A stretch of 64,000 nucleotides of DNA from Trichococcus flocculiformis (GTDB lineage: Bacteria; Bacillota; Bacilli; Lactobacillales; Aerococcaceae). Positions 46,391-54,862 of this stretch are shown piece by piece (the first letter of the stretch is position 1; every line of letters begins with the position of its first letter). The translations under genes and the position numbers were made by a program. Below the pieces are notes generated by a model. That model saw nothing but the letters and a program-made list of their open reading frames with translations. It did no database searches and had not been told where the DNA came from. The stretch covers positions 1 through 64,000 of the forward strand of contig NZ_FOQC01000010.1 in the NCBI RefSeq assembly GCF_900113645.1, read 5' to 3'.

Positions 46391-46744
46391 TTATTTCCAG
46401 GTCGTGCTTAATTTTTCTTCGTCGTGGCCGACCGTGATCTGCGTGCCGTCCGTTACGAATGGCCGGCGGATCAGCATGCCGTCCGATTCCAGCAGGTCAA
46501 GCGCTTCTTCGAGGTCCATGCTGTCGAGTTTGTCCTTCAGTTGCATTTCCTTGTACAGATTCCCGCTCGTGTTGAACATACGGCGAAGCGTCAAATTGCC
46601 GGATGCGATCGCTTGGCGGATGCTTTCACGGTCGGGACGCTCTTCGCGGATGTCCTTCAATTCGTAGGCGATGCCTTCTTCGTCGAACCAAGCGCGCGTT
46701 TTTTTGCAGGTCGAGCATTGGGGATGTTGGTAAATTGTGATCAT
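46391..46744 (-). CDS. ArsC/Spx-family thioredoxin-fold protein
   Basis: 117 residues with CSTCKK (CxxC, residues 10-13) at the start of a thioredoxin-like fold, then RRPFVTDGTQITVGHDEE near the C-terminus. This is the ArsC/Spx/YffB family. It is more likely a thiol-redox or regulatory protein than a true arsenate reductase, because no ars genes are near. Spacing to gcvH is 17 bases. Confidence 0.85.
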   Translation of the reverse strand: MITIYQHPQCSTCKKTRAWFDEEGIAYELKDIREERPDRESIRQAIASGNLTLRRMFNTSGNLYKEMQLKDKLDSMDLEEALDLLESDGMLIRRPFVTDGTQITVGHDEEKLSTTWK

Positions 46745-46768
46745 ATAAGTGCCTCCTTGGGTTTGGAT

Positions 46769-47965
46769 TCAGATTCCGAAATGTTCGTCCTCTTCCGAGA
46801 ACATGTAGCTGCGGTAATGGTAGCGCATCGACATGACCAGTCCGATCCCCAGCATATTGCCGAGGAGCGCCGAGCCACCTTGCGAGATGAACGGCAACGG
46901 AATACCGGTGATCGGCAACAACCCGATCGTCATGCCAATATTTTCCAATACGTGGAACAGGATCATCATGATGACACCTGTCGCCATGTAGGCATAAAAT
47001 TCATTTTTCGTGTCAAAACAGATGCGGATCATTTGGTAAATCAGCAGAAAATAGATAAAAATGAGAAAACAACCGCCGATGAAGCCGAAATTCTCGCCGA
47101 TAGTGGAAAAGATCATATCGGAGACGCGCACCGGCACGTGGACTTCGGAAACGCCGAGGCCTTTGCCGAACAGTTTGCCTGATCCGATCGCTTTCATGCT
47201 TTGCGCCAATTGATAGGCGTCCCCGGTACTGTCCCCAAACGGGTCGAGCCAGGAATCGATCCGGGCGAATTGGTAATTCTGGAAACCGAAATTCAGGAGC
47301 ACATCGCGGTTGTAGACAACCAGGTAGATGAGCAACGATCCGAGTGCCCCGATTATCCCGAATACGGGCAACAGGATTTTCCAGGATACGCCGGAAAGGA
47401 ACGTCATGCCGATGATGATCGCCAGAAAAACGAGTGTCGTACCGAGGTCGTTCTGCAGGATGACCAAAAGGAGCGGCGGCGCCGACCACATGGCGATCTT
47501 CAGCAGCAGGTTCATGTCGGTTTTTTCGGTCCGGTCATCAATCTGCATATTGTGCTCGGTGATGACCCGCGCCAACATGATGATGAGCGCAACTTTCACG
47601 ACTTCGGACGGCTGAAAAGTGACACTACCGAAGCGGAACCAACTTTTTGCCCCTTGGAGATAGTAGGTATTGCGGTCATAGAAGATCAGGACCAGGAACA
47701 GAAGCAGGATGCCGGCCCCATATGCGATCGGGGCAACTTTCCAAAGTTGTTCGGAATCGAAATGCATCACGATGGCGGCGGCGATGATGCCGATACCATA
47801 CCAGACGATCTGCATGATGGTCGTACTGATGTCACCATCCGTCTGCAGGACGGTCGTTGAATAAATCGTCAGGACGCTGATGATGGCCAGAAGGAATACG
47901 GACAGGATAATGCCGTAATCGATCTTCGAAACATCCGCATTCTGCGTAGTTTGTTGATTTCGCAT
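46769..47965 (-). CDS. SEDS-family peptidoglycan polymerase (RodA/FtsW)
   Basis: 398 residues with about ten membrane spans. Family motifs include FGSVTFQPSEVVKVALIIMLA, NDLGTTLVFLAI and the C-terminal GIPLPFISQGGSALLGNMLGIGLVMSM. SEDS proteins polymerise glycan strands with a class B PBP. The early conserved pattern fits RodA at least as well as FtsW; I leave the symbol open. First gene of the operon with the ArsC-like and GcvH-like genes. Confidence 0.88.
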   Translation of the reverse strand: MRNQQTTQNADVSKIDYGIILSVFLLAIISVLTIYSTTVLQTDGDISTTIMQIVWYGIGIIAAAIVMHFDSEQLWKVAPIAYGAGILLLFLVLIFYDRNTYYLQGAKSWFRFGSVTFQPSEVVKVALIIMLARVITEHNMQIDDRTEKTDMNLLLKIAMWSAPPLLLVILQNDLGTTLVFLAIIIGMTFLSGVSWKILLPVFGIIGALGSLLIYLVVYNRDVLLNFGFQNYQFARIDSWLDPFGDSTGDAYQLAQSMKAIGSGKLFGKGLGVSEVHVPVRVSDMIFSTIGENFGFIGGCFLIFIYFLLIYQMIRICFDTKNEFYAYMATGVIMMILFHVLENIGMTIGLLPITGIPLPFISQGGSALLGNMLGIGLVMSMRYHYRSYMFSEEDEHFGI

Positions 47966-48029
47966 GATTAAATCCTTTCTTTCAAAAACAATAGGCGTGC
48001 TATCCTCTCATTATATAGAAACTTCGCGC

Positions 48030-48068
48030 AAAAAAAAAGGCGCCGAGGTTTAAAAAAACCTAAACCTC
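48030..48068 (-). terminator. Terminator after the YihY-family gene
   Basis: GAGGTTT and AAACCTC form a stem on the minus strand, followed by CGGCGCC and a T8-9 tract. It separates the YihY gene from the SEDS operon. Confidence 0.65.
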
Positions 48069-48092
48069 TTTGCCCTGTCTTTCTGGATTCGA

Positions 48093-49082
48093 TCATATGT
48101 CTGCCTGTTTGTTCGTTTGGATACGCAGTTTTTTACGGATCAGACGCCGTTTCAGAGATTGCTCGTTGACACTCAGCGCCAATGCGTTCTTCGAATAACG
48201 GATTAAGTAGCGGCTCTCTTCCTTCAGCGCGACCGGCAACGGCTGGAAGTAATGGTACAGCATCACATTCAAGAAGCCACCAAGAATCAGCACCGTTCCC
48301 ATCAGATACAACCACAACAGCAACGTGATCACGACCCCGATTGCACTGTTACCGATGGCCTGATTGCCGGCGACACCGACATACAAGGAGAACAGCTGCG
48401 AAATCAAGAGGAAGCCGATCGTTGCGAACGCTGCACCCGGTAGCGAATATTTAAATGACCAGCGCACATTCGGCACCACGTAATAAATGACTGTCATGAT
48501 AATAGCGATGATCAAAAAGGCAACGATCCAGCGAAAATTTTCGAAGGCTGTGATGAAGTCCAACTGGATGGACAAAAACTCTTCGAAGAAATCCCGGATA
48601 TACCTGCCGAACATGAACAGGAAAGCGACAAACGCAATCATGGCGACAAGCAGAAAGGCGATCACGAACGAAAAGATTCTGTGGACGATGAAATTTTTCC
48701 GCATCTTCGTGTTGTACACTTGATTCAAAACGTTCTGGAAGACATTGAATGCTTTCGACGCCGTCCAGATCGACAGCACTAGTCCGAATGAAACGACCCC
48801 ACTGCTGCCACTGTTCAAGTATTGTTCCAGTATCGGGGTGAGTGTATTGCTGACTTCAAGCGGTAGGGCCATCTCCACGTAGGAGAGTACCTGCTCCCGC
48901 GGCAACGGTAATAACGGGATGATGTTCCCCAGCAACAACAGTGTAGGAAGCAGCGCCAACAAAACATAGTACGCCATCTCAGCCGACTGTCGCCCGATTT
49001 CCATCCGGCCCCAATGTTGCTGGAAAAGGACCATGATTTGGCGAATTTTTGGATTCTTGATGTATTTTCTTAATGCGTTCAT
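48093..49082 (-). CDS. YihY/BrkB-family inner membrane protein
   Basis: 329 residues with about six membrane spans. SAEMAYYVLLALLPTLLLLGNIIPLL near residue 30 and SIWTASKAFNVFQNVLNQVYN are typical of the YihY/virulence factor BrkB family, once mislabelled ribonuclease BN. Its function is not known; a transport or envelope role is likely. Single-gene unit. Confidence 0.88.
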   Translation of the reverse strand: MNALRKYIKNPKIRQIMVLFQQHWGRMEIGRQSAEMAYYVLLALLPTLLLLGNIIPLLPLPREQVLSYVEMALPLEVSNTLTPILEQYLNSGSSGVVSFGLVLSIWTASKAFNVFQNVLNQVYNTKMRKNFIVHRIFSFVIAFLLVAMIAFVAFLFMFGRYIRDFFEEFLSIQLDFITAFENFRWIVAFLIIAIIMTVIYYVVPNVRWSFKYSLPGAAFATIGFLLISQLFSLYVGVAGNQAIGNSAIGVVITLLLWLYLMGTVLILGGFLNVMLYHYFQPLPVALKEESRYLIRYSKNALALSVNEQSLKRRLIRKKLRIQTNKQADI

Positions 49083-49190
49083 TTGCTTTTTCCTCCCGCC
49101 AAGATCTATAGCTTAATCATAGACAAAAGCAGCTAGGAATGCCACCGAAAAGCATTGATTGTTCGATTCACCCTAGTTGCTCCGTCAGCG

Positions 49191-49757
49191 CCGGCGAAGG
49201 CGGCCCTTGCCGGAGATGAAGATCCCAGGGAAATGTCACCTCCGGCTTGCGCGGCTTCGCCGAAGTTCGCCCTCCGGATAACGACTCTCCTCCGGCCATC
49301 ATTCGCTCGCCGGAGTTGGTCGCCGGCACGCACGCTGTTCTCCGCGGAGCGGCCCGCTCACCGGCGCTAGCGTTTTCCGCCGGCGAAGACGGCCCTTGCC
49401 GGAGATGAAGATCCCGATAAAATGTCACCTCCGGCCTGCTCGGCTTCGCCGGAGGTCGGCCCCCGGATAACGACTCTCCTCCGGCCATCATTCGCTCGCC
49501 GAAGCTGGTCGCCAGCACGCACGCTGTTCTCCGCGGAGCGACCCGCTCACCGGCGCTAGCGTTTTCCGCCGGCGAAGACGGCCCTTGCCGGAGCTGGCAA
49601 TCCCAGGAAAATGTCACCTCCGGCCTGCTCGGCTTCGCCGGAGGTCGGCCCCCGGATAACGACTCTCCTCCGGCCAACATTCGCTCGCCGGAGCTGGTCG
49701 CCGGCACGCTCGCTGTTCTCCGGCTAGCGCTCCCTTGCCGGAGCTGACGACCTGTTC
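49191..49757. repeat. 189-bp tandem repeat, three copies, GC-rich
   Basis: Copies start at 49191, 49380 and 49569, each opening with CCGGCGAAG.CGGCCCTTGCCGGAG. The period of 189 is a multiple of three, so the minus strand stays open for about 200 codons. That frame has no ribosome binding site and has biased Pro/Ser/Gly/Arg composition, so I do not call a gene. The units contain the same CTCCGG/CCGGAG blocks as other clusters. The rest of 49083-49831 holds only the ilvE terminator. Confidence 0.85.
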
Positions 49758-49771
49758 CGGCAGCCAGAACC

Positions 49772-49814
49772 AAAAAAACAGCCCTCCGCCAGCATAAAAG
49801 CTTTGGGAGAGCTG
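49772..49814 (-). terminator. Terminator of ilvE
   Basis: CAGCTCTCC and GGAGGGCTG pair on the minus strand with a long loop, followed by TTTTTTTGG. It lies 18 bases beyond the ilvE stop. Confidence 0.75.
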
Positions 49815-49831
49815 CATTTCGTTCAATCGGA

Positions 49832-50881
49832 TCAGTCCACTTTCACAATCCAACCTTCCGGCGCTTCGATGTCGCCGAATTGGATGCCGGTCAGTTCTTC
49901 ATACAATTTGCGCGTCACCGGGCCGACTTCCGTTTCCGAATAGAAGACATGGAAATTGTCCCCATGCTGGATGCCACCGATTGGTGAGATGACAGCCGCG
50001 GTACCGCACGCGCCGGCTTCGCTGAATTCATCCAACTTGTCGATGTAGACATCGCCTTCTTCGACTTGCATGCCCAAGTGGTGCTCGGCCAAGTACAACA
50101 AAGAGTACTTGGTGATGCTCGGCAGGATCGAGGGCGATTTCGGTGTCACAAAGCGGTTGTCCTTCGTGATGCCGAAGAAGTTTGCGGAGCCAACTTCTTC
50201 GATTTTCGTGTGCGTTGCCGGATCAAGATAGATGCAGTCGCTGAAGTTGCGATCATGCGCTTCTTTACCGGGCAGCAAGCTGCTTGCGTAGTTACCGCCG
50301 ACTTTCGCTGCACCCGTACCATGCGGTGCGGCGCGGTCGTAGTCGGACACGATGAAGTTCGTAGGCGTCAAGCCGCCTTTGAAGTAAGGGCCTACCGGCA
50401 TCGCGAAGATGGAGAAGATGTATTCGGTCGCCGGGCTGACGCCGATGTTGTCGCCGACTCCCATCAGGTATGGACGCAGATAAAGTGTGCTGCCTGTGTT
50501 GTACGGCGGAACCCATTTCTCATTCGCCTTTACGACCGCTTTAGCCGCTTCGACAAATTTTTCAACCGGAAACTCTGGCATCAACAGTCGTTGGCAGCTG
50601 TTGATCATCCGCTTGGCGTTTTCTTCAGGGCGGAACAGGTTAATGCTGCCATCTTTTGTGCGGTACGCCTTCATCCCCTCGAAGCAGGATTGGCCGTAGT
50701 GCAGTACCGGAGAGCCTTCGCTGATGTGGACTTTGTTGTCGGTCGTCATTTTGCCGTCGTCCCATTTGCCGTCTTTCCAATAAGAAATGAAGCGGTAATC
50801 CGTCTTGATGTAACTGAATCCTAGATTTTTCCAATCGATGTTCAACGCTTTTTGTTCTTCTGTCTGTGTCATTTCTGTCAT
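49832..50881 (-). CDS. ilvE: Branched-chain amino acid aminotransferase
   Basis: 349 residues from the ATG at 50881 (GGAG eight bases upstream). Class IV PLP aminotransferase; the PLP lysine lies in GAAKVGGNYASSLLPGKEA, and EVGSANFFGI and EAGACGTAAVISPIG are conserved. It interconverts Leu, Ile and Val with their 2-oxo acids. Expression is very probably controlled by the attenuator leader at 50923-51108. No other ilv gene is adjacent. Confidence 0.93.
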   Translation of the reverse strand: MTEMTQTEEQKALNIDWKNLGFSYIKTDYRFISYWKDGKWDDGKMTTDNKVHISEGSPVLHYGQSCFEGMKAYRTKDGSINLFRPEENAKRMINSCQRLLMPEFPVEKFVEAAKAVVKANEKWVPPYNTGSTLYLRPYLMGVGDNIGVSPATEYIFSIFAMPVGPYFKGGLTPTNFIVSDYDRAAPHGTGAAKVGGNYASSLLPGKEAHDRNFSDCIYLDPATHTKIEEVGSANFFGITKDNRFVTPKSPSILPSITKYSLLYLAEHHLGMQVEEGDVYIDKLDEFSEAGACGTAAVISPIGGIQHGDNFHVFYSETEVGPVTRKLYEELTGIQFGDIEAPEGWIVKVD

Positions 50882-50922
50882 CCAAACCACTCCATATCTC
50901 TATTATTTACCTGTCATACTGA

Positions 50923-50960
50923 AAAAAAAAGAATGAGCCTCTGTGATTAGGCTCATTCTT
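50923..50960 (-). terminator. Attenuator terminator of ilvE with competing antiterminator
   Basis: AGAATGAGCCT and AGGCTCATTCT form a perfect 11-bp stem with a 7-base loop and nine T, about 40 bases before the ilvE start. Upstream strands allow alternative pairing. GGCTCTCAT (50962-50970) can pair with ATGAGCC of the terminator (antiterminator). AGCCCA (51015-51020), at the leader stop codon, can pair with TGGGCT (50967-50972) and free the terminator. Confidence 0.85.
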
Positions 50961-51018
50961 TATGAGAGCCCAATGAAACGGAAAGAGGACTCTACTTGTA
51001 ATAAGTAAGAACCCTGGG

Positions 51019-51108
51019 CTAATTCACTTCTAGAATGACTAGGGCATCGAATGAGAACAACGCTCTCTTTTTGTTCTGTAGTGTGCACATTCCGCAAGTC
51101 GCATCCAT
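51019..51108 (-). CDS. Branched-chain amino acid leader peptide of ilvE
   Basis: 29 codons, start ATG at 51108 with GGGGGAG seven bases upstream (an ATG six bases earlier is possible). The peptide begins MDATCGMC and ends DALVILEVN, with five Leu/Val/Ile residues in positions 23-28. Two of these use CTA. The stop codon overlaps the first pairing strand of the attenuator. A ribosome stalled on these codons would mask that strand and favour antitermination. Confidence 0.8.
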   Translation of the reverse strand: MDATCGMCTLQNKKRALFSFDALVILEVN

Positions 51109-51146
51109 TCTCATTCTCCCCCTTTTGTTTGTTAGATTATGATGTA

Positions 51147-51175
51147 ATTCTATGCCTGATACTAATGAATGTCAA
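51147..51175 (-). promoter_or_regulatory. Promoter of the ilvE leader
   Basis: TTGACA (51170-51175) and TAGAAT (51147-51152), 17-base spacer. The transcript would start about 30 bases before the leader peptide. Confidence 0.75.
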
Positions 51176-51223
51176 ATGCTTTTTTCATCATTTTGTAATG
51201 TAAGCATTTTGATGAACAGAAAA

Positions 51224-52171
51224 TCATTTCGGCAAGCGGTATGATGCCGGGAAAGCCTGCTGGATCAAAGCAATGTCCGCTGCATCCAGACGGACTTCAG
51301 CGGCTTCGAAATTCTCAAGCACTTGCTGCCGGTTGCGTGCGCCAGGAATGACGGCGTCGACGACGTCTTTGGTCAAATAATAGGCCAGAACGATATTCTG
51401 CAGACCAGTGTGGTGCTTCACAGCGAGCGGCCGAATCAGATCCACGCGTTTTAGGATATCCAGATAAGTATCACCTTGGAACTGCGGACGCTGCTGTTGT
51501 TTCTCCGACAGAACCGAAGTTTCCGTGTACTTGCCGGCCAATAGCCCGGATGCGAACGGGAAGTACGGGATAAAGGAGATGCCCTGTTCGCGGCAGTAAG
51601 GAAATAGATTTTCTTCGGCCGACTGGTTCAGGAGGTTGTATTCATCCTAGACAACGTCGATGTAGCCGTTAGCATTGCCTTCCTTCAGCTGCTCCAGATT
51701 GAAATTGGAGACGCCGATGGCACGGATCTTTCCTTGTTCCTTCAATCGCTGCAGCGCGCCGACAGCTTCGGCTTTGGGTGTCGCTTCATCCGGAAAATGG
51801 ATGTAGTAAAGATCGATATGATCGGTCTGCAGACGTCTCAGACTGTTTTCGACCTGCTCCGTCAGAAAACCCGGATTGTTGTTCAGGACCATTCCCGCTT
51901 CAGTCACCTCGTGTGCACCTTTTGTGGCGATGACCACGTTATTGCGCAGGTTGTGTTCCTTCAATGTCTTGCCGATGATCGTTTCGGAAGTGCCCATTCC
52001 ATACATAAACGCCGTGTCGATGAAGTTAAGCCCTTTATTGATCGCGCTCAAAAGCACGTCACCGCCGTATTCGGTGTTCGTTTCCGGATCGGCTGCGGCG
52101 ATTTTGTTCGCACCCAGCCCGATCGGATGGATCAGCAGGTCGGTTCTTCCCAGTTTCACAAGTTCTGCCAT
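51224..52171 (-). pseudogene. Aldo/keto reductase interrupted by an in-frame amber codon
   Basis: The frame from ATG 52171 (AAAGGGG upstream) to 51224 would encode 315 residues of an aldo/keto reductase, except for TAG at 51647-51649. Before it are catalytic Asp and Tyr (NFIDTAFMYG) and the Lys and His (VIATKG, YYIHFPD). After it the frame continues directly with DEYNLLNQSAEENLFPYC. In related enzymes the residue at the stop is Gln (CAG), so a single C-to-T change is enough. It is either a true pseudogene, a sequencing error or read through. The N-terminal half alone lacks part of the barrel and the cofactor site. Confidence 0.8.
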
Positions 52172-52210
52172 GTCGTTTCCCCTTTCCTTGTCCATTCATT
52201 TATTCATTCA

Positions 52211-52741
52211 TTATTTGCCGAGGTGGACGCGCTTGGACCAGAAACCTCCATGGATGTACTTCGGATCGTATGATACCATGAAAGCTTTCGGATCGATTTC
52301 CAACACTTTATTTTGCAGGTGGCGTTCGGCCTTGCGTGTCAGCAGGATTTCGAGCACAAGGCGCTCGCCGTCTCTTCCGTTGGCTCGGTAGCTGGAGACC
52401 CCGTAGCCGAGATCGCGCAGTTGATTCGGCATCGTACTGCTTACATCTTGTGTCATGACCGTAATCATCGTATAACCGAGTGCGAGCCAATCCTCGATTT
52501 TGATGCCGATACCGATGCCGGCGCCATAGCCGAGTGCATAGGCCGCCAGGTTGAGCGGATTGTCCAGACTGTTCATGACCATCGACAGACCCAATACATA
52601 AATGACGATCTCCACCATGCTCAAGAGCGGAGCCAAGATGCGGTAACCCTTCATCGTCAGCATGAAGCGGATCGTATTCAGCGTCACATAACTCAAATTG
52701 ATTGCAAATATTTTTGCCAATAATCCTAAATCGAAAATCAT
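52211..52741 (-). CDS. UPF0316/DUF2179-family membrane protein
   Basis: 176 residues. Three hydrophobic segments in the first 75 residues (LAKIFAINLSYVTLNTIRF, EIVIYVLGLSMVMN, AAYALGYGAGIGIGI) are followed by a soluble DUF2179 domain (about 85-165). UPF0316 is conserved in Firmicutes, function unknown; the soluble domain may sense a small ligand. AAGGAG precedes the start. Confidence 0.85.
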   Translation of the reverse strand: MIFDLGLLAKIFAINLSYVTLNTIRFMLTMKGYRILAPLLSMVEIVIYVLGLSMVMNSLDNPLNLAAYALGYGAGIGIGIKIEDWLALGYTMITVMTQDVSSTMPNQLRDLGYGVSSYRANGRDGERLVLEILLTRKAERHLQNKVLEIDPKAFMVSYDPKYIHGGFWSKRVHLGK

Positions 52742-52775
52742 CATCACTCCTTATTATTCTCTACCGTTCGACCCA

Positions 52776-53294
52776 TCAGTATTGTGCAGGATGGCGGACG
52801 TATTCGCCGGTGACGATATCCATTTCCAACAATTCCCCGGTTTCGCCGTTATAGCGGTAAAAACCGACGGAACTGGACACTTCGGCCCCATTTTCGCGGA
52901 CGTTGATGGTGACTTCATTCCCCTCGACTGATTCGACAATGAACAAGTACACTTCGCTTTCGACATAACCTGTCAATTGCGTGATTGTCTGTTTTGCTTC
53001 AGTGATCAGCGTAGCCTGCTCAGCGGTTTGGTCAGTGCCAACGCTGGTTGCGGAATCTGCAGTAAGGCTGCTTGCCGACGGTGTTTGAGTCTGGACACTC
53101 TCGGATTTTTCCGAAATGCTGGCTCTGGAAGCTGCTTGATCGCTCGCTTCGCTGGCTGCTTGTGTATCGGATTGAACTTGTGAGCTGCTTGTCGCCTTCT
53201 CGGTAGCTGATGTATCTGTTGCTGGATTTTGGCAAGCGACAAGCAGCCACGCGGTTGATCCTAAAAGAAATGCGGATAATCTCTTCTTTTGCAT
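52776..53294 (-). CDS. Secreted lipoprotein of unknown function
   Basis: 172 residues. Signal peptide with lipobox LVAC near residue 18-21, a long Ser/Thr/Ala/Gln-rich linker (about 25-95), and a small C-terminal domain (about 100-172) with YLFIVESVEGNEVTINVRENG. It would be anchored to the outer face of the membrane. The linker resembles wall-spanning linkers. Family not recognised. Confidence 0.7.
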   Translation of the reverse strand: MQKKRLSAFLLGSTAWLLVACQNPATDTSATEKATSSSQVQSDTQAASEASDQAASRASISEKSESVQTQTPSASSLTADSATSVGTDQTAEQATLITEAKQTITQLTGYVESEVYLFIVESVEGNEVTINVRENGAEVSSSVGFYRYNGETGELLEMDIVTGEYVRHPAQY

Positions 53295-53439
53295 AATTCC
53301 CCTTCTTTCATACAGTATATGTTTCTATTGTACCTTTTTTGCGGAGAAATTGCTTTTGCGATCCATCAACTTAATCGAACCTTTACAATTTTATTGGATG
53401 TGGCGCAATATTGCAGCAGTTCATCAGGGCAGAAAGATT

Positions 53440-53624
53440 ATGTTGCCACCTGGAACTCCGGTGAAGAACGCCTTCATCGTAGGACGGCGATGCAAGCTGA
53501 CCGGTAATACCGGCCACTCCTCCGAGGAGGCTTATGCTAGTCGGAGGAGCACGTCTGAATGCGGTCCTGTCCTCCGGCGAACCCCCCTCACCGGAGGACG
53601 GCAATCATCATCCGCCTCGAAAGC
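53440..53624. repeat. Intergenic CTCCGG/CCGGAG hairpin cluster
   Basis: Several units, the clearest at 53569-53599 (GTCCTCCGG ... CCGGAGGAC, 9-bp stem). Others include CTCCTCCGAGGAG. No convincing gene in 53295-53688; open frames here lack ribosome binding sites. Confidence 0.6.
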
Positions 53625-53652
53625 AAAAAGCACCCCAGTGAGGGTGCTTTTT
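53625..53652 (-). terminator. Terminator of the dapH - deacetylase operon
   Basis: AAAAAGCACCC and GGGTGCTTTTT form an 11-bp stem with a six-base loop, usable in both directions. It lies 36 bases beyond the deacetylase stop. Confidence 0.8.
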
Positions 53653-53688
53653 GGTCTTATTATGTGTTCGGTGATTTGCTGTTGGCTT

Positions 53689-54840
53689 TCAGCCCTTCAG
53701 CCCTTCCTTTTCCAGGATCAGGTCGTAACATGCGATCCCTTTCAGCAACACCTTCTCATCGAAGTTGAAGCGGCTGCTGTGGAGCGGATGCGTCCAACCC
53801 ATGTCGGGACGGCCGGTACCGAGCAGGATGAAGGCGCCGCGGATGCTTTCTTGGTAGAAAGCGAAGTCCTCGGCCAGCATCAATGGTTTGACGACCTCGT
53901 AGGCATCGACCGGCAAAGCGTCCATCAAGGTGCCGATCATGTCCGCATCGTTTGTGACTTCCGGATAGAAATCGCGGATATCCAACGTGCAGATGACACC
54001 GCTCAAACGCTCGATGCCGGCGCAGATGTCGGCAAGGCGTTCCTTGATGGAAGCATAGACCGCCTTGTCGTAACTCCGGATCGTCCCTGTCAATTCAGCC
54101 TTTCCGGCCACGATATTGCGGGCTTCCCCGGCATGCAGCGTACCGATGTTCACGACAGCTGGTTGCAGCGGATCGAGATCGCGGGCCAGAATGTTCTGGA
54201 CCGAAAGCAGGATCTGCGCGGCGGCGATCAAGGCATCCTTGCCGAAGTGCGGCTGCCCGGCATGCGAGCTGACGCCTTCAAGCGTGATGTCGAATTCACC
54301 GTTGCGCGCCATCAATGGACCCTTGGCCAAGCCGAGAATACCTTCCGGCAGGCTCGGATACAGGTGGTAACCGTAGATTTTTTCGACCTGCAACTCCTGC
54401 AGGATCCCGGAATCCATGATCCATTTCGCACCGCCTGGCCCTTCCTCAGCGGGCTGGAAGACCAAAACGAGTGATTTTTCCAGCATCGGCAGGGACTTCA
54501 GGTATTTCGCGAAACCCAACAACAGGGCCATATGCCCATCGTGTCCGCACGCATGCATTTTTCCAGGGTGAAGGGAAGCGAAATCCGCTCCAGTTTCCTC
54601 GGTTACCTCAAGGGCATCCATATCCGCACGGAAAGCAACCGCTACCGGGGACTTACCCTCCAGAACTGCTACCCAGCCCGTTTCGGCGGTGCTGATCGGT
54701 TCATAACCGAACGCCACCAGCTTCTGGCGGACGTATTCCGAAGTCAGCGGCAGATCGAAACCGATCTCCGGAATCTGATGGAGTTCCCTTCTGATCGTTT
54801 TCACCGTATCGTATAATTCTGCAATCTGCATGCTGTTCAC
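53689..54840 (-). CDS. N-acetyldiaminopimelate deacetylase (M20 family)
   Basis: 383 residues of the M20 amidohydrolase family. Metal-binding motifs are visible: MHACGHDGHMALLLG and FQPAEEGPGGAKW. The second gene of the dapH operon, so the substrate is very likely N-acetyl-L,L-diaminopimelate, giving L,L-diaminopimelate for lysine and peptidoglycan. Related hippurate hydrolases are the alternative by sequence alone. Confidence 0.88.
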   Translation of the reverse strand: MNSMQIAELYDTVKTIRRELHQIPEIGFDLPLTSEYVRQKLVAFGYEPISTAETGWVAVLEGKSPVAVAFRADMDALEVTEETGADFASLHPGKMHACGHDGHMALLLGFAKYLKSLPMLEKSLVLVFQPAEEGPGGAKWIMDSGILQELQVEKIYGYHLYPSLPEGILGLAKGPLMARNGEFDITLEGVSSHAGQPHFGKDALIAAAQILLSVQNILARDLDPLQPAVVNIGTLHAGEARNIVAGKAELTGTIRSYDKAVYASIKERLADICAGIERLSGVICTLDIRDFYPEVTNDADMIGTLMDALPVDAYEVVKPLMLAEDFAFYQESIRGAFILLGTGRPDMGWTHPLHSSRFNFDEKVLLKGIACYDLILEKEGLKG

Positions 54841-54862
54841 CTGGTCCCTCCGCGTGTAGTTA

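Noticed and set aside
49168-49773. 201-codon open frame on the minus strand
   Set aside because: It runs through the 189-bp GC-rich repeat, has no ribosome binding site, and its openness follows from a repeat length divisible by three.
50881-51200. T-box riboswitch upstream of ilvE
   Set aside because: No T-box sequence (AGGGTGGNACCGCG) or specifier loop layout is present; the leader peptide and hairpins explain the region better.
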